Of a stretch of DNA of 64,000 nt, positions 56,144-64,000 are shown piece after piece. The translations under genes were made by a program, and so were the position numbers. The stretch covers positions 1-64,000 of the forward strand of contig NZ_LT607435.1 of assembly GCF_900095225.1 (NCBI RefSeq). Reading direction: 5' to 3'. Within the stretch, counting starts at the first letter, position 1, and every line of letters starts with the position of its first letter. The notes beneath the pieces were generated by a model. It was not told where the DNA came from. It searched no databases and saw only the letters and a program-made list of their open reading frames with translations. Source of the stretch: Pseudomonas sp. UMAB-08 (GTDB lineage Bacteria; Pseudomonadota; Gammaproteobacteria; Pseudomonadales; Pseudomonadaceae).

Positions 56144-56168
56144 AAAAGCCGCGCACTGCGCGGCTTTT
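56144..56168 (+). terminator. Intrinsic terminator of the tRNA gene
   Basis: AAAAGCCGCGC (56144-56154) and GCGCGGCTTTT (56158-56168) form an 11-bp perfect stem with loop ACT, ending in TTTT. Confidence 0.85.
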
Positions 56169-56232
56169 GTGTTTCTCGGCATATAGACCCAGGCTCAGGA
56201 TCGATCCCTGCCAAGCCTCATTACAGGCCTTT

Positions 56233-57513
56233 CTATTTGGGGTCGAAATGTGAGGTCTTGCTGGCCTCCAGGCCTGACCACAGTTCGTCGATGCCTTTGA
56301 AGCCCCAATCTTCAACTCTCTCGCGACTGATAATTCTGTCCTCCCCCGCCCGCTTGGCCAGATCCACTATGGTTTGCTCAATGGGCACTCTGGATCGAGC
56401 CGAAAAGAACACCTTCACTTTCGGTGTCAGCAGCGACTTGTCGTGCTGCTCAATGACCACGCCGATGCGCCCGCTTTCCAGGCGAACCAAGGTGCCGACC
56501 GGATAGATGCCGATGCATTTCACAAATGCCTGGAATATTTTCTTGTCGAAATGGCCGTCCCATTCGGCCATTTTTCGAATTGAGTCCGCAGGGCACCAAC
56601 CTTTTTTATAGGGGCGATCAGACGTTATCGCGTCATAGACATCGCAAACAGCTCCCATCCGGGCGAACAGGCTGATCTGCTCACCAGCAAGCCGATGCGG
56701 GTAACCGCTGCCATCGTACTTTTCGTGATGGTGAAGGCACACATCCAGTACCCGAGCACTGAAGTGTCGGCTCCCCAGCAACATCTCCGCACCCGCTTCG
56801 GGGTGACCGCGCATGGTATCGAACTCGGTATCACTGAGCTTGCCTGGCTTATTGAGGATGGCAATGGGGATGGCCAACTTGCCTACGTCATGCAGCAAAC
56901 CCGCCATCCCGGCTTCCTTGACCTGCTCAGCCGAAAAGCCCAGTTGGCGGGCTAATGCGATCATCAACCCACAGACGGCGACCGAATGCATGTACGTGTA
57001 TTCGTCGGACTGCTTCAAGCGCGCCACGCTGATCAGCGCATGGGAATTGCGCAGTAACGAGTTGGAGATGTCCTCGACCAGTCCGCCGATGCCCTCCAGC
57101 TCGACCGCGCGGCCCATACGCAAATCACTGAACATCTCGACAACGGCTGCCTTGGAGCGAGAACACAGCTTCAATGCCTGTGATATTTCTTCCTTCAGGG
57201 ATACTCGAGGCGGCGTAAGGCCCTCTTCTACCTGCTCAGGTGCTTGAGTAGCGGTATCGCTCTCCTCTGATACTTCGCCCGTTTGAGCCGCGCCTGTGTC
57301 GCCCCCCTTATCCGTATCAATCCACAGTTCGGAGAGATTGGATGCGAGAATCCGCTGCAGTTCGCTTTCACTTTTGAGCAGAAAGCTGGGCTTCCAGAAA
57401 GAGTGGTCGACCCATGAGCCACAAAACTTATGAATGTACATCCCGAGGCAAAGCTCGGTCACTGCAATACGTTTAAGCACGATGAACACCGGCTTGTAAT
57501 GAAGCGTGGGCAT
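56233..57513 (-). CDS. HD-GYP domain protein with N-terminal DUF3391
   Basis: 426-residue cytoplasmic protein. The first ~60 residues look like DUF3391, often found before HD-GYP domains. A Glu/Thr-rich linker (about 70-105) follows, then an HD-GYP domain with His176, HD at 208-209 (LLHDVGK), His237, HHHEKYDGSGYP at 261-272. All metal ligands and the GYP triplet are present, so c-di-GMP hydrolysis is expected. The last ~90 residues form a small beta domain (VRLESGRIGVVIEQ) found in other family members. It is convergent with the tRNA gene and near rmcA. Confidence 0.85.
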   Translation of the reverse strand: MPTLHYKPVFIVLKRIAVTELCLGMYIHKFCGSWVDHSFWKPSFLLKSESELQRILASNLSELWIDTDKGGDTGAAQTGEVSEESDTATQAPEQVEEGLTPPRVSLKEEISQALKLCSRSKAAVVEMFSDLRMGRAVELEGIGGLVEDISNSLLRNSHALISVARLKQSDEYTYMHSVAVCGLMIALARQLGFSAEQVKEAGMAGLLHDVGKLAIPIAILNKPGKLSDTEFDTMRGHPEAGAEMLLGSRHFSARVLDVCLHHHEKYDGSGYPHRLAGEQISLFARMGAVCDVYDAITSDRPYKKGWCPADSIRKMAEWDGHFDKKIFQAFVKCIGIYPVGTLVRLESGRIGVVIEQHDKSLLTPKVKVFFSARSRVPIEQTIVDLAKRAGEDRIISRERVEDWGFKGIDELWSGLEASKTSHFDPK

Positions 57514-57570
57514 TACCGCTCTACGGAGTTTTAGTTAAAACGATCCCCGAAAAGTCCCCCGGTCATTCGT

Positions 57571-59193
57571 TTAAACAGAAAATCTCGACACCAACCTGTT
57601 CAGGTCTACCGCGAGCCTGGAGAGCTCGCCACTGGCCACAGATGTCTGGCTGGCAGCCGAAGAGCTCTGGATGGAGAGGTTGCGAATGCTGATGAGGTTC
57701 TGATCCACTGATCGCGCCACGTGTGCCTGTTCTTCCGAGGCGGTCGCGATCAGCAGGTTCCGTTCATTAATAGCGGAAATGGCCGCAGCTATTTCCGAGA
57801 TGGCGACCCCGGCTTCATGGGCAATCGAAAGCGTGGCAGTAGCGTCTCCGCTGCTTTGCTTCATCGATTGCACCGCTTTATACGACCCGGCCTGTATGAC
57901 CTGAATCATTTGCTCGATCTCGTGGGTAGACGTTTGAGTACGGTGCGCAAGCGCCCTGACTTCATCAGCGACGACAGCAAATCCACGACCTTGCTCGCCG
58001 GCACGTGCAGCCTCGATGGCGGCATTCAATGCCAGCAGGTTGGTTTGCTCAGCGATTGAGCGAATGACATCAAGTACCTTGGCGATGTCCTGAGCCTGCC
58101 GGGCCAGATCCTCCACTTCAGTACTGGTCTGATCGACACTCGAATTAAGCTTTTCAATCGAGCCAATGGTCTGACGAACTCTTTCCTGCCCGGTTTTAGC
58201 CGAGCGCTCGGACGCCTGCGTCGAATGCGACGCCGAAACGGCATTGCGCGCGACTTCCTCCACTGCGGCGGTCATCTCATTAACGGCGGTAGCCGCTTGT
58301 TCGGTTTCCATGCTTTGTTGCTGGATGCCCGCGGTGGACTCCTTCGTGATCGCGCTCATCTCTTCTGCGGCGGAGGCCAGTTGGCTGGAGGAATCCGATA
58401 TATGCTGGATCGTAGTTTTGAGACTTAGGAGCATCGCAGCCGTCGCCGTTTGAAGGTCAGTCAGTTCATCTGAACCCGTGACGTCCACTGCGGCCCGCAG
58501 GTCCCCGGCAGCGATTTGCTTAGTTGCACCCAGCAGCGCCAGAACAGGCACGGTAATACTACGGGTAAACGCAGTAGCTACCAAAATCGTTATAATAACC
58601 GCGCCAACGACAAATACGATCGTCAGGGTCAATCCGCTTTCAAAACTATTACGCGCACTCTGACCCGTCAGCTCAGCGCCCTCTTCATTCAGTCGGATCA
58701 AGTCATCAACCGAGGCCTGCAGCGCTTTTGCCGAGGGGCTGGTGACGTCGCGAATGAACACCGTGAGTTCTGCAACAGGCTTCGTCTTACTGAGCTCCAT
58801 GAGCTCGTCTATTTTGGCTTCGTATGCTGCGACGTTGCGGCTGACTTGCTTATATTTATCCCCTTCTTCGGGACTGGAAACAAGGGGAGCATACGCGTCG
58901 GAAATCTGTGTCAACGTCGCCTTCAACGTATTCAACTTTGTTCGTGAAGCGGCACTTTGCCGGTCGTCATCCATCACGAAACGCCGTGCATCGAGGCGAT
59001 AAAGCAGGCCAGCGGCTTCGATTTTCGAGGCTTGGCGCACACTGGGTAACCAGTTGGTTTGAAGATCAATCACTGACGTATTAATGGCGCTCATTTTATA
59101 GAGTTCTGTTCCGCCAAGCCCTACCAGGAGGAGACAGATGATGCCAAAACTGATGAGGGCTCTTGTATTCAGCTTGATATTTCGTAACGTCAT
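57571..59193 (-). CDS. Methyl-accepting chemotaxis protein (four-helix-bundle sensor)
   Basis: 540-residue chemoreceptor. Membrane helix 1 (about 11-30), a helical periplasmic domain of about 160 residues of the 4HB type, membrane helix 2 (about 190-210), a HAMP domain ([11 protein letters not shown]), and the signalling domain with hairpin tip [22 protein letters not shown] (cited here as [18 protein letters not shown]). The ATG at 59193 replaces a longer frame to 59250. There is no C-terminal CheR/CheB pentapeptide; it ends RFSV. Its ligand is unknown. It lies 90 bases downstream of a second receptor on the same strand. Confidence 0.88.
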   Translation of the reverse strand: MTLRNIKLNTRALISFGIICLLLVGLGGTELYKMSAINTSVIDLQTNWLPSVRQASKIEAAGLLYRLDARRFVMDDDRQSAASRTKLNTLKATLTQISDAYAPLVSSPEEGDKYKQVSRNVAAYEAKIDELMELSKTKPVAELTVFIRDVTSPSAKALQASVDDLIRLNEEGAELTGQSARNSFESGLTLTIVFVVGAVIITILVATAFTRSITVPVLALLGATKQIAAGDLRAAVDVTGSDELTDLQTATAAMLLSLKTTIQHISDSSSQLASAAEEMSAITKESTAGIQQQSMETEQAATAVNEMTAAVEEVARNAVSASHSTQASERSAKTGQERVRQTIGSIEKLNSSVDQTSTEVEDLARQAQDIAKVLDVIRSIAEQTNLLALNAAIEAARAGEQGRGFAVVADEVRALAHRTQTSTHEIEQMIQVIQAGSYKAVQSMKQSSGDATATLSIAHEAGVAISEIAAAISAINERNLLIATASEEQAHVARSVDQNLISIRNLSIQSSSAASQTSVASGELSRLAVDLNRLVSRFSV

Positions 59194-59283
59194 AATGAGC
59201 GCCTTATTATTGTCAGATAACGCACTTTCACAGTAATACCACCGTGACATTGCTTATGTGAATATTGTGTCAAAAACATCCCA

Positions 59284-60882
59284 TCAAAGTTTAAACTGAC
59301 TCACAACTTTTCCTAGCCGCTTGGCATCTTCACCTGCCGCCTTACCACGGGCCAGTGTACTTTCAGACAGTTTGACAGTCCGCACCGCCACGTCGGCCAC
59401 ATTACTGATGCGTTGGTTGATTTCGTCGCTGACTGTCGATTGTTCACGTGCGGCCTCGGCGATCTGCGAACTCATCTCCGAAACGGATGCCACCAGCGTG
59501 CTGATGCGGATTAAAGCCTGACCCGCTGATTCAACCTGCACGACACCTCTTTCGGCATGTCCACAACTGTCTTCCATGACCTTCACTGCTTGCCTGGACG
59601 TATTTTGCAGGCGCTCTATCATCCCTTGAATTTCCTGGGTGGAAGCCTGCGTTCGACTGGCCAGCGTCCGCACCTCGTCGGCGACCACAGCAAAACCTCG
59701 ACCTTGCTCACCCGCGCGCGCCGCTTCAATTGCAGCGTTGAGCGCCAGTAGATTGGTCTGTTCGGCAATAGTGCGGATAACTTCTAGAACGCCACCGATG
59801 GATCGCGAGTGTGTTTCCAGGGCTTGAATGACTTCGGCGGCCCCCCGTACCTCATCGGCCAACGTGTGGATATCAGCGATTGTCTGGTTGATTGCACCCA
59901 GTGCCACCTGCGCCTGGCGATCCGCATCGCCGGTTTGTGTGGAGCTGGCCTGGGCATTGGAAGCGACCCCTTGAACCGTTGCAGCCATCTGATTGACAGC
60001 AGTGGCCACCTGTTCAATTTCAACGCGCAGTACTTCAGCGCTTTGCTCGGCAGCCTGTGCGTCATTGACCAACTGACTGGACGAGTCGCCCAAGGTGTTA
60101 CCGACTTCGGCCACGGTCGATATTTGCAGACGCAGCCCAGCCACAAACTTATTGAAATCAGCGACTACTTCACCGATTTCGTCGTCATTGTCCTGGCCTA
60201 AGGTATGGCTAAGATCGCCTGTTCCCGCACTCAAATCCTGCAATGAATGAGACAAGTGATTTAGCGGCGGCAGCACTCGACGACTGATCAACCATAGCGT
60301 GCCGAGCATGAACACCAACACCAGTGCCCAAGCCAGCAAATTATTAACTTTAAGAGATTCGCGTACCGTGTCGGTTATAGCGAGGTTGGCTCTGTAGTTT
60401 TCAGCCAAGGGGCCGTGAAGAGCCGCAAAGCTTCGGATAACCTCATCCGAATGCCGGTCAAACGCCTCCATTACTTTATCGCCAGCAACTTTGCCTGAGA
60501 CGGTGTATGCCTGAAACATTTGCTCGCCTACGCTATCAAGCCGCTCCATCGGCTCACGCGCAGCCTCCAGCTCACGACTGAGTTCCGGAACCAGACGCTT
60601 AAGCTCAATCAGTTTCTCGAGAGCCCGCTGAAAATGCTGGTGGCCTTCGCTTGCAGCTTCTCGGTCGCCGGTCAAACTGGCGTCGGTATAAAACTGCTGT
60701 ACCTGCGCTGTGTGGTAGCGCAGTTCTTGCGCGCCTTCCTGGGCCTCGCTGAGGTTCCCCAGCTGTTTGCCCAAATCGTCTAACCGGTTGACTTGATAAG
60801 ACGTCCACAATGAAAGACCCAGCGCTACAAGGATGAGTACGGTCGCGCTACACAGCATCAAGCGTGCAATGTTGAACTTCAA
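59284..60882 (-). CDS. Methyl-accepting chemotaxis protein (second of a tandem pair)
   Basis: 532-residue chemoreceptor starting at a TTG (60882) with AAGGA 8 bases upstream. Membrane helix 1 is at about 7-27; the helical periplasmic region (about 28-185) contains [13 protein letters not shown], a motif common in one group of four-helix receptors. Membrane helix 2 (about 186-205), HAMP ([15 protein letters not shown]) and a signalling domain with the same [18 protein letters not shown] tip follow. It ends SQFKL with no pentapeptide. The signalling half is close to the neighbouring receptor but the sensor half is not, so it is not a recent tandem duplicate. Confidence 0.88.
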   Translation of the reverse strand: MKFNIARLMLCSATVLILVALGLSLWTSYQVNRLDDLGKQLGNLSEAQEGAQELRYHTAQVQQFYTDASLTGDREAASEGHQHFQRALEKLIELKRLVPELSRELEAAREPMERLDSVGEQMFQAYTVSGKVAGDKVMEAFDRHSDEVIRSFAALHGPLAENYRANLAITDTVRESLKVNNLLAWALVLVFMLGTLWLISRRVLPPLNHLSHSLQDLSAGTGDLSHTLGQDNDDEIGEVVADFNKFVAGLRLQISTVAEVGNTLGDSSSQLVNDAQAAEQSAEVLRVEIEQVATAVNQMAATVQGVASNAQASSTQTGDADRQAQVALGAINQTIADIHTLADEVRGAAEVIQALETHSRSIGGVLEVIRTIAEQTNLLALNAAIEAARAGEQGRGFAVVADEVRTLASRTQASTQEIQGMIERLQNTSRQAVKVMEDSCGHAERGVVQVESAGQALIRISTLVASVSEMSSQIAEAAREQSTVSDEINQRISNVADVAVRTVKLSESTLARGKAAGEDAKRLGKVVSQFKL

Positions 60883-61001
60883 AACTTTAATCCTTCATGC
60901 ACGTGGAGGTGGAATGACAACACCAAGCCTGCAAAGGTCGTCATATCATTTAAATGCTCAAGCCTGCTTATATTGAAACCAATTTGCACCCATTTTCACC
61001 A

Positions 61002-61059
61002 AGTTGTACGAATAAACAGTAGAGGTGAAAACGTCACTTCCTAACGTGCTCGTACAACT
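61002..61059. repeat. Perfect 10-mer inverted repeat upstream of the TTG-start chemoreceptor
   Basis: AGTTGTACGA (61002-61011) and TCGTACAACT (61050-61059) are exact inverses 48 bases apart. A related palindrome, TTGTACAA, lies at 61138-61145. These fall in the 300-base gap 60883-61182, which otherwise shows no ORF. They look like operators of one DNA-binding protein, not a terminator. Confidence 0.5.
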
Positions 61060-61182
61060 CACTCTGCGAACAACCGGGAAGGTGCCAATATTTTTTGCCT
61101 GCGCCACCTGCCAGCAAAGCTATACACAAATAAAAGATTGTACAAGTACTGCATAGAAACAAATGACACATTTCGTAACTAG

Positions 61183-61284
61183 TTAGGCGGCTAAGGACCG
61201 CGCAAGAAGCTGACGTTCACTCATGGTCGCCAGATCGGCCGCCACCAAACGGCTCAAGCACGGGCTTGTTACGTTTGGATACAT
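61183..61284 (-). CDS. Small ORF of 33 codons with strong ribosome-binding site
   Basis: On the minus strand AAGGGG sits 8 bases before an ATG (61282-61284). The reading frame of 33 codons begins MYPNVTSP and ends ARSLAA before TAA. The middle, LSRLVAADLATMSERQLLA, can form an amphipathic helix. There is no signal peptide or membrane span. I do not recognise the family. It is divergent from the cytochrome b561 gene (71 bases between starts) and could share its regulation. It is real only if conserved elsewhere. Confidence 0.45.
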   Translation of the reverse strand: MYPNVTSPCLSRLVAADLATMSERQLLARSLAA

Positions 61285-61354
61285 CTTAATATCCCCTTAA
61301 GCTTCAGCTGCCAAGTTCGCGTCGCTTTCACCATTAGCCGCGCGAGGCATGAGC

Positions 61355-61927
61355 ATGAAAATTCGTTTCCCCAGGCACCACAACCTGACTATTGCTCTGC
61401 ACTGGACAACCTTCGGGATCATTATCTTCGCCGTTTGCGCGGTGCTGCTGCGTGATGTTGTCGAGGCCAGTGAAGTACGCCTTCTCCTGCTCAACCTTCA
61501 CCGGTCCTTCGGCGTCGTTATTTTGCTGCTTGTTGTGGCACGTCTGATCGCTCGCTTTCGCATTTCATCTGAGCATGTCTCTGCCAGTTTGCCGAAAGGC
61601 ATTCGTCTTCTTTCGCAGGCCGCGCACACGGCGCTCTATCTGTTCTTGTTGGCACTGCCTGTCACCGGATGGTTGTTCAGCAATGCGGCGGGTAAAGCCG
61701 TCAGTCTCTTCGGGCTAGTGAACTTGCCAGAGCTGATCGCAAAAAACCGTGATCTGGCTGACCAACTCGGTGATGTGCACGAAACCCTGGCATGGCTATT
61801 CATCGCGCTGATCGGTGCGCATGTCGGCGCAGCCCTTTGGCATCACTTCTGGCGTAAGGATGACGTCCTGCGCTCCATGCTTCCTGTACGCCTATTGAGA
61901 ACGCTTGCGCCCATAAACAAGGGCTGA
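61355..61927 (+). CDS. Cytochrome b561
   Basis: 190-residue inner-membrane di-haem protein with four predicted helices, of the bacterial CybB family. Likely haem ligands are His16 (TM1), His49 (TM2), His142 and His156 (TM4 region), with His91 near TM3. It passes electrons between quinol and a periplasmic partner or superoxide. GAGG lies 7 bases before the ATG at 61355 and only 1 base before the in-frame ATG at 61349. It is the first of three genes with the porin-cytochrome (85-base gap) and a soluble cytochrome c. Confidence 0.88.
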   Translation: MKIRFPRHHNLTIALHWTTFGIIIFAVCAVLLRDVVEASEVRLLLLNLHRSFGVVILLLVVARLIARFRISSEHVSASLPKGIRLLSQAAHTALYLFLLALPVTGWLFSNAAGKAVSLFGLVNLPELIAKNRDLADQLGDVHETLAWLFIALIGAHVGAALWHHFWRKDDVLRSMLPVRLLRTLAPINKG

Positions 61928-62012
61928 ACAAAGCTATCGACATGGGGCACGGACACGTACCGGAACAGCCACAACACGTAAAAAAATCGCACTGAGCCAG
62001 CAAGGAAACGTC

Positions 62013-63422
62013 ATGCAGTACACGGACAATAATCATCCCCTCACCTCGATTCACCGGCGCATCAGGCGCAGTCGCATGGGTAGCTGGGCAGCTTTGGCGC
62101 TTTGCCTGAGCCTGCCGTACCAAGCCAATGCCTTGCCAAGCTTCGCCCGCCAGACCGGTCAGGCTTGCACGGCGTGCCATATTGGCGCCTTTGGTCCGCA
62201 GCTCACGCCGTATGGCCAGAAATTCAAGATCGGTGGCTATACCGAAAAAGGCGGCTCCGACGCAGGTGGCCCAGAATCCCTGTTGTCGGCCATGCTGGTC
62301 GGTACCGTCGAGCACACGAGCAAAAAGCTTCCGGACAATGCCGGCCCTTACGATGGCAAGAACGACAACTTGTCGCTCCAGGAAGCCTCCGTGTTTGCCG
62401 CTGGCGGTGTGTCCGAGCATTTTGGCGGCCTCGCTCAAGCCACTTACTCCGACATTGATCGCAAAACCGTACTTGATAACGTCGATCTGCGTTATGCCAC
62501 AACCACCACGCTGGCAGGAAAAGACACCGTTTTTGGTCTGTCGCTGAACAACAATCCGACGGTCCAGGATCCCTGGAACACTACGCCAGCCTGGGGCTTT
62601 CCCTACATGACAGCCGAGCTGGCGCCTGCCCCAAGTGGTTCGCCGCTTATTGCTGGAGGGCTGGAGCACCAAGTGATGGGGCTAACGGGCTACGCCTTCT
62701 GGGACGACAACATCTACGTTGAACTCGGCGCTTACCGCAGCCAATCTCTTTGGATGCTGAAAAAGACCAACGTGGCGCAAACCAGCGCCGACGTGAGCCA
62801 GATAAGTGGTTTGTCGCCCTATTGGCGCGTGGCATACACCAACTCATTTAACCGGCAGAATTTCAGCGCCGGGTTGTTCGGCATGAACGCCGACATACAC
62901 CCCGGTTCGACGTCCGGAGCGACGGATAAATACCGGGATATCGGCGTCGATGCGAGCTACCAGTTTCTGGGCACTCGCCGCCATGTCTTCACTCTCAACA
63001 GCAGCTTGATCCATGAGAAAAAGACCCTGGATGCTTCGCTCGCTGCCGGGGATGTTGGTCGTAGCGACAACACGACCAACGCGCTGAACCTGAACGGCTC
63101 GTACTACTTCGACAATACCTACGGCGTCACCTTGGGCTACTTCAACAACTTCGGTTCCAAGGAAGACACCACCGCCTTCACATCGAACCCTCTGGACGGC
63201 AGTCGCACAGGCCTTACGGACACCAGCGGCTACATACTTCAGGCCGACTGGTCACCGTTCGGCAAAGAAAATTCGTGGGGTGCGCCGCTGGCCAACGTAC
63301 GGTTGGGCGCGCAATACACGATGTATAGCCGCTACAACGGTTCAAGTACTAACTACGACGGCAATGGCCGCGATGCATCAGATAACGACACCTTGATGCT
63401 GATGATATGGACTGCCTTTTAA
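62013..63422 (+). CDS. Cyc2-like outer-membrane porin-cytochrome c fusion
   Basis: 469-residue protein. A long-n-region signal peptide ends at QANA (about residue 40). The mature N-terminus is LPSFARQTGQACTACH, with one c-type haem site CTACH at 52-56, then PQLTPYGQKFKIGGY to residue 76. This fits the pattern FARQT-CxxCH-PxL-GxxFxxxGY that marks Cyc2, the fused cytochrome-porin of iron oxidisers. The remaining ~390 residues show alternating polar and aromatic strands and end in Phe (MIWTAF), typical of a beta-barrel. AAGGAA precedes the ATG; a start at 62076 would give a shorter signal. Its partner genes are a b561 and a cytochrome c. Function is inferred from motif and architecture. Confidence 0.72.
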   Translation: MQYTDNNHPLTSIHRRIRRSRMGSWAALALCLSLPYQANALPSFARQTGQACTACHIGAFGPQLTPYGQKFKIGGYTEKGGSDAGGPESLLSAMLVGTVEHTSKKLPDNAGPYDGKNDNLSLQEASVFAAGGVSEHFGGLAQATYSDIDRKTVLDNVDLRYATTTTLAGKDTVFGLSLNNNPTVQDPWNTTPAWGFPYMTAELAPAPSGSPLIAGGLEHQVMGLTGYAFWDDNIYVELGAYRSQSLWMLKKTNVAQTSADVSQISGLSPYWRVAYTNSFNRQNFSAGLFGMNADIHPGSTSGATDKYRDIGVDASYQFLGTRRHVFTLNSSLIHEKKTLDASLAAGDVGRSDNTTNALNLNGSYYFDNTYGVTLGYFNNFGSKEDTTAFTSNPLDGSRTGLTDTSGYILQADWSPFGKENSWGAPLANVRLGAQYTMYSRYNGSSTNYDGNGRDASDNDTLMLMIWTAF

Positions 63423-63442
63423 TGCATGCCGGAGAGGTTCAA

Positions 63443-63844
63443 ATGCAAACACGTAGAGCAGCACCCCTTCAGAAACTGGTCTTGACCGCGCTTACATGCA
63501 TGGCGCTGACGCAGTTTGCATCGCCTGCGAGCGCCGCCGACGCGACTGCCGGAGCTGACTCGTTCGACGCCAACTGCTCGGACTGTCACAGCCTGGCCAA
63601 ACCGTTGAAAAACAAGAAAGGCCCCAGCCTGGTCGGCGTACTCGGTCGCCCATCGGCCAGCGTGCCGGGCTTCGACTATTCCGACGCCATGAAGGCCGCG
63701 AACCTGAAGTGGACTGCTGATAAGCTCGACGCTTACATCGCCAATCCAAAAGCCGTAGTGCCCGAAGATAAAATGAAGTTCAAGGGCCTGCCGGATGCCA
63801 AGGAACGCGGTGATTTGATCGAGTTTTTATCGCAGCAAAAATAA
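63443..63844 (+). CDS. Periplasmic class I cytochrome c
   Basis: 133-residue monohaem cytochrome of the c2/c550 type. Signal peptide ends at SPASAAD (about residue 31), haem site CSDCH at 45-49 and likely axial Met111 in DKMKFKGL. GGAGAGG lies upstream of the ATG at 63443, 20 bases after the porin-cytochrome stop, so it belongs to the same operon. It is a natural shuttle between the outer-membrane haem and inner-membrane partners. Confidence 0.9.
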   Translation: MQTRRAAPLQKLVLTALTCMALTQFASPASAADATAGADSFDANCSDCHSLAKPLKNKKGPSLVGVLGRPSASVPGFDYSDAMKAANLKWTADKLDAYIANPKAVVPEDKMKFKGLPDAKERGDLIEFLSQQK

Positions 63845-63883
63845 GCGCTTCGCGGTGATCTTCAGCCGCTGATTCGCTTTGCA

Positions 63884-63910
63884 AGAAAGCCGCGCATTGC
63901 GCGGCTTTCT
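63884..63910 (+). terminator. Intrinsic terminator of the b561-porin cytochrome-cytochrome c operon
   Basis: AGAAAGCCGCGC (63884-63895) and GCGCGGCTTTCT (63899-63910) form a perfect 12-bp stem with loop ATT. The remaining bases to 64000 show no feature. Confidence 0.8.
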
Positions 63911-64000
63911 GCGTTTCCGAGGGTGCACAGTGACGACCTTGTCATTTAGCCCCCCCTACAACTTTTTCATTGAGTCACCCTGACGCTCCCAATCATTTGC

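Noticed and set aside
61082-61181. CRISPR or tandem repeat in the AT-rich gap
   Set aside because: The TTGTAC words recur three times with unequal spacing and no conserved repeat unit.

Overview
The window is about 64 kb of chromosomal DNA from a fluorescent Pseudomonas (fluorescens/syringae/putida side of the genus). The basis is gene order and protein sequence: tyrS(tyrZ)-mepM-anmK-erpA-argC, vfr-lplA-trpCDG, agtABCD-agtRS, lptD-surA-pdxA-rsmA-apaGH-glpE and rpsU-dnaG-rpoD-rmcA are blocks I know from Pseudomonas, and a Pseudomonas-type REP doublet lies between trpG and trpE. Coding density is high. I see no phage, insertion sequence or CRISPR array. Nearly all of the window is core genome; the last ~8 kb looks more accessory.

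Layout. 1-4.5 kb: a near-consensus leftward promoter (probably of an rRNA operon beyond the left edge), tyrosyl-tRNA synthetase, an M23 murein peptidase, anmK and erpA. 4.5-12.6 kb: argC, hemJ, a nitronate monooxygenase-like flavoprotein, a DUF805 membrane protein, an SDR, a HIT protein, coq7, speD with a long structured leader, an OsmC-like protein and the cAMP receptor vfr. 12.6-19.1 kb: leftward lplA-like ligase, trpC-trpD-trpG, a REP doublet, trpE, gph and rpe. 19.2-27 kb: a four-gene ABC importer and the two-component pair matching agtABCD and agtSR (GABA/5-aminovalerate uptake in P. aeruginosa), with a perfect palindrome upstream of agtA. 27-38.4 kb: DUF3530 protein, a DjlA-like co-chaperone, murU and amgK; then rightward lptD-surA-pdxA-rsmA-apaG-apaH-glpE. 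38.6-43.6 kb: prkA-yeaH-spoVR stress cluster. 43.7-52.2 kb: cca, folK-folB, plsY, tsaD and the macromolecular synthesis genes rpsU-dnaG-rpoD. 52.3-60.9 kb: rmcA, tRNA-Ile2(CAU), an HD-GYP protein and two chemoreceptors. 61-63.9 kb: a three-gene electron-transfer operon.

How genes work together. AnmK, AmgK and MurU form the Pseudomonas shortcut that returns anhydro-MurNAc to UDP-MurNAc, and MepM is a murein hydrolase. LptD and its periplasmic chaperone SurA are co-transcribed. RmcA and the HD-GYP protein both bear on cyclic-di-GMP. AgtS and RmcA share the same sensory plan: a periplasmic solute-binding domain, one membrane span, then cytoplasmic PAS domains.

The most interesting locus is the right-hand operon. 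It encodes a cytochrome b561, an outer-membrane protein with one N-terminal c-type heme site followed by a predicted beta-barrel (the architecture and motif of the iron oxidase Cyc2), and a small periplasmic cytochrome c. Together they would give an inner membrane-periplasm-outer membrane electron path in an apparently heterotrophic Pseudomonas. Substrate and direction are unknown. A 33-codon ORF with a good ribosome-binding site and a set of inverted repeats lie just upstream. Other non-coding observations include two hairpins that bury Shine-Dalgarno sequences (rsmA-apaG and spoVR-cca gaps) and a tRNA -10 box that overlaps the rmcA stop codon.
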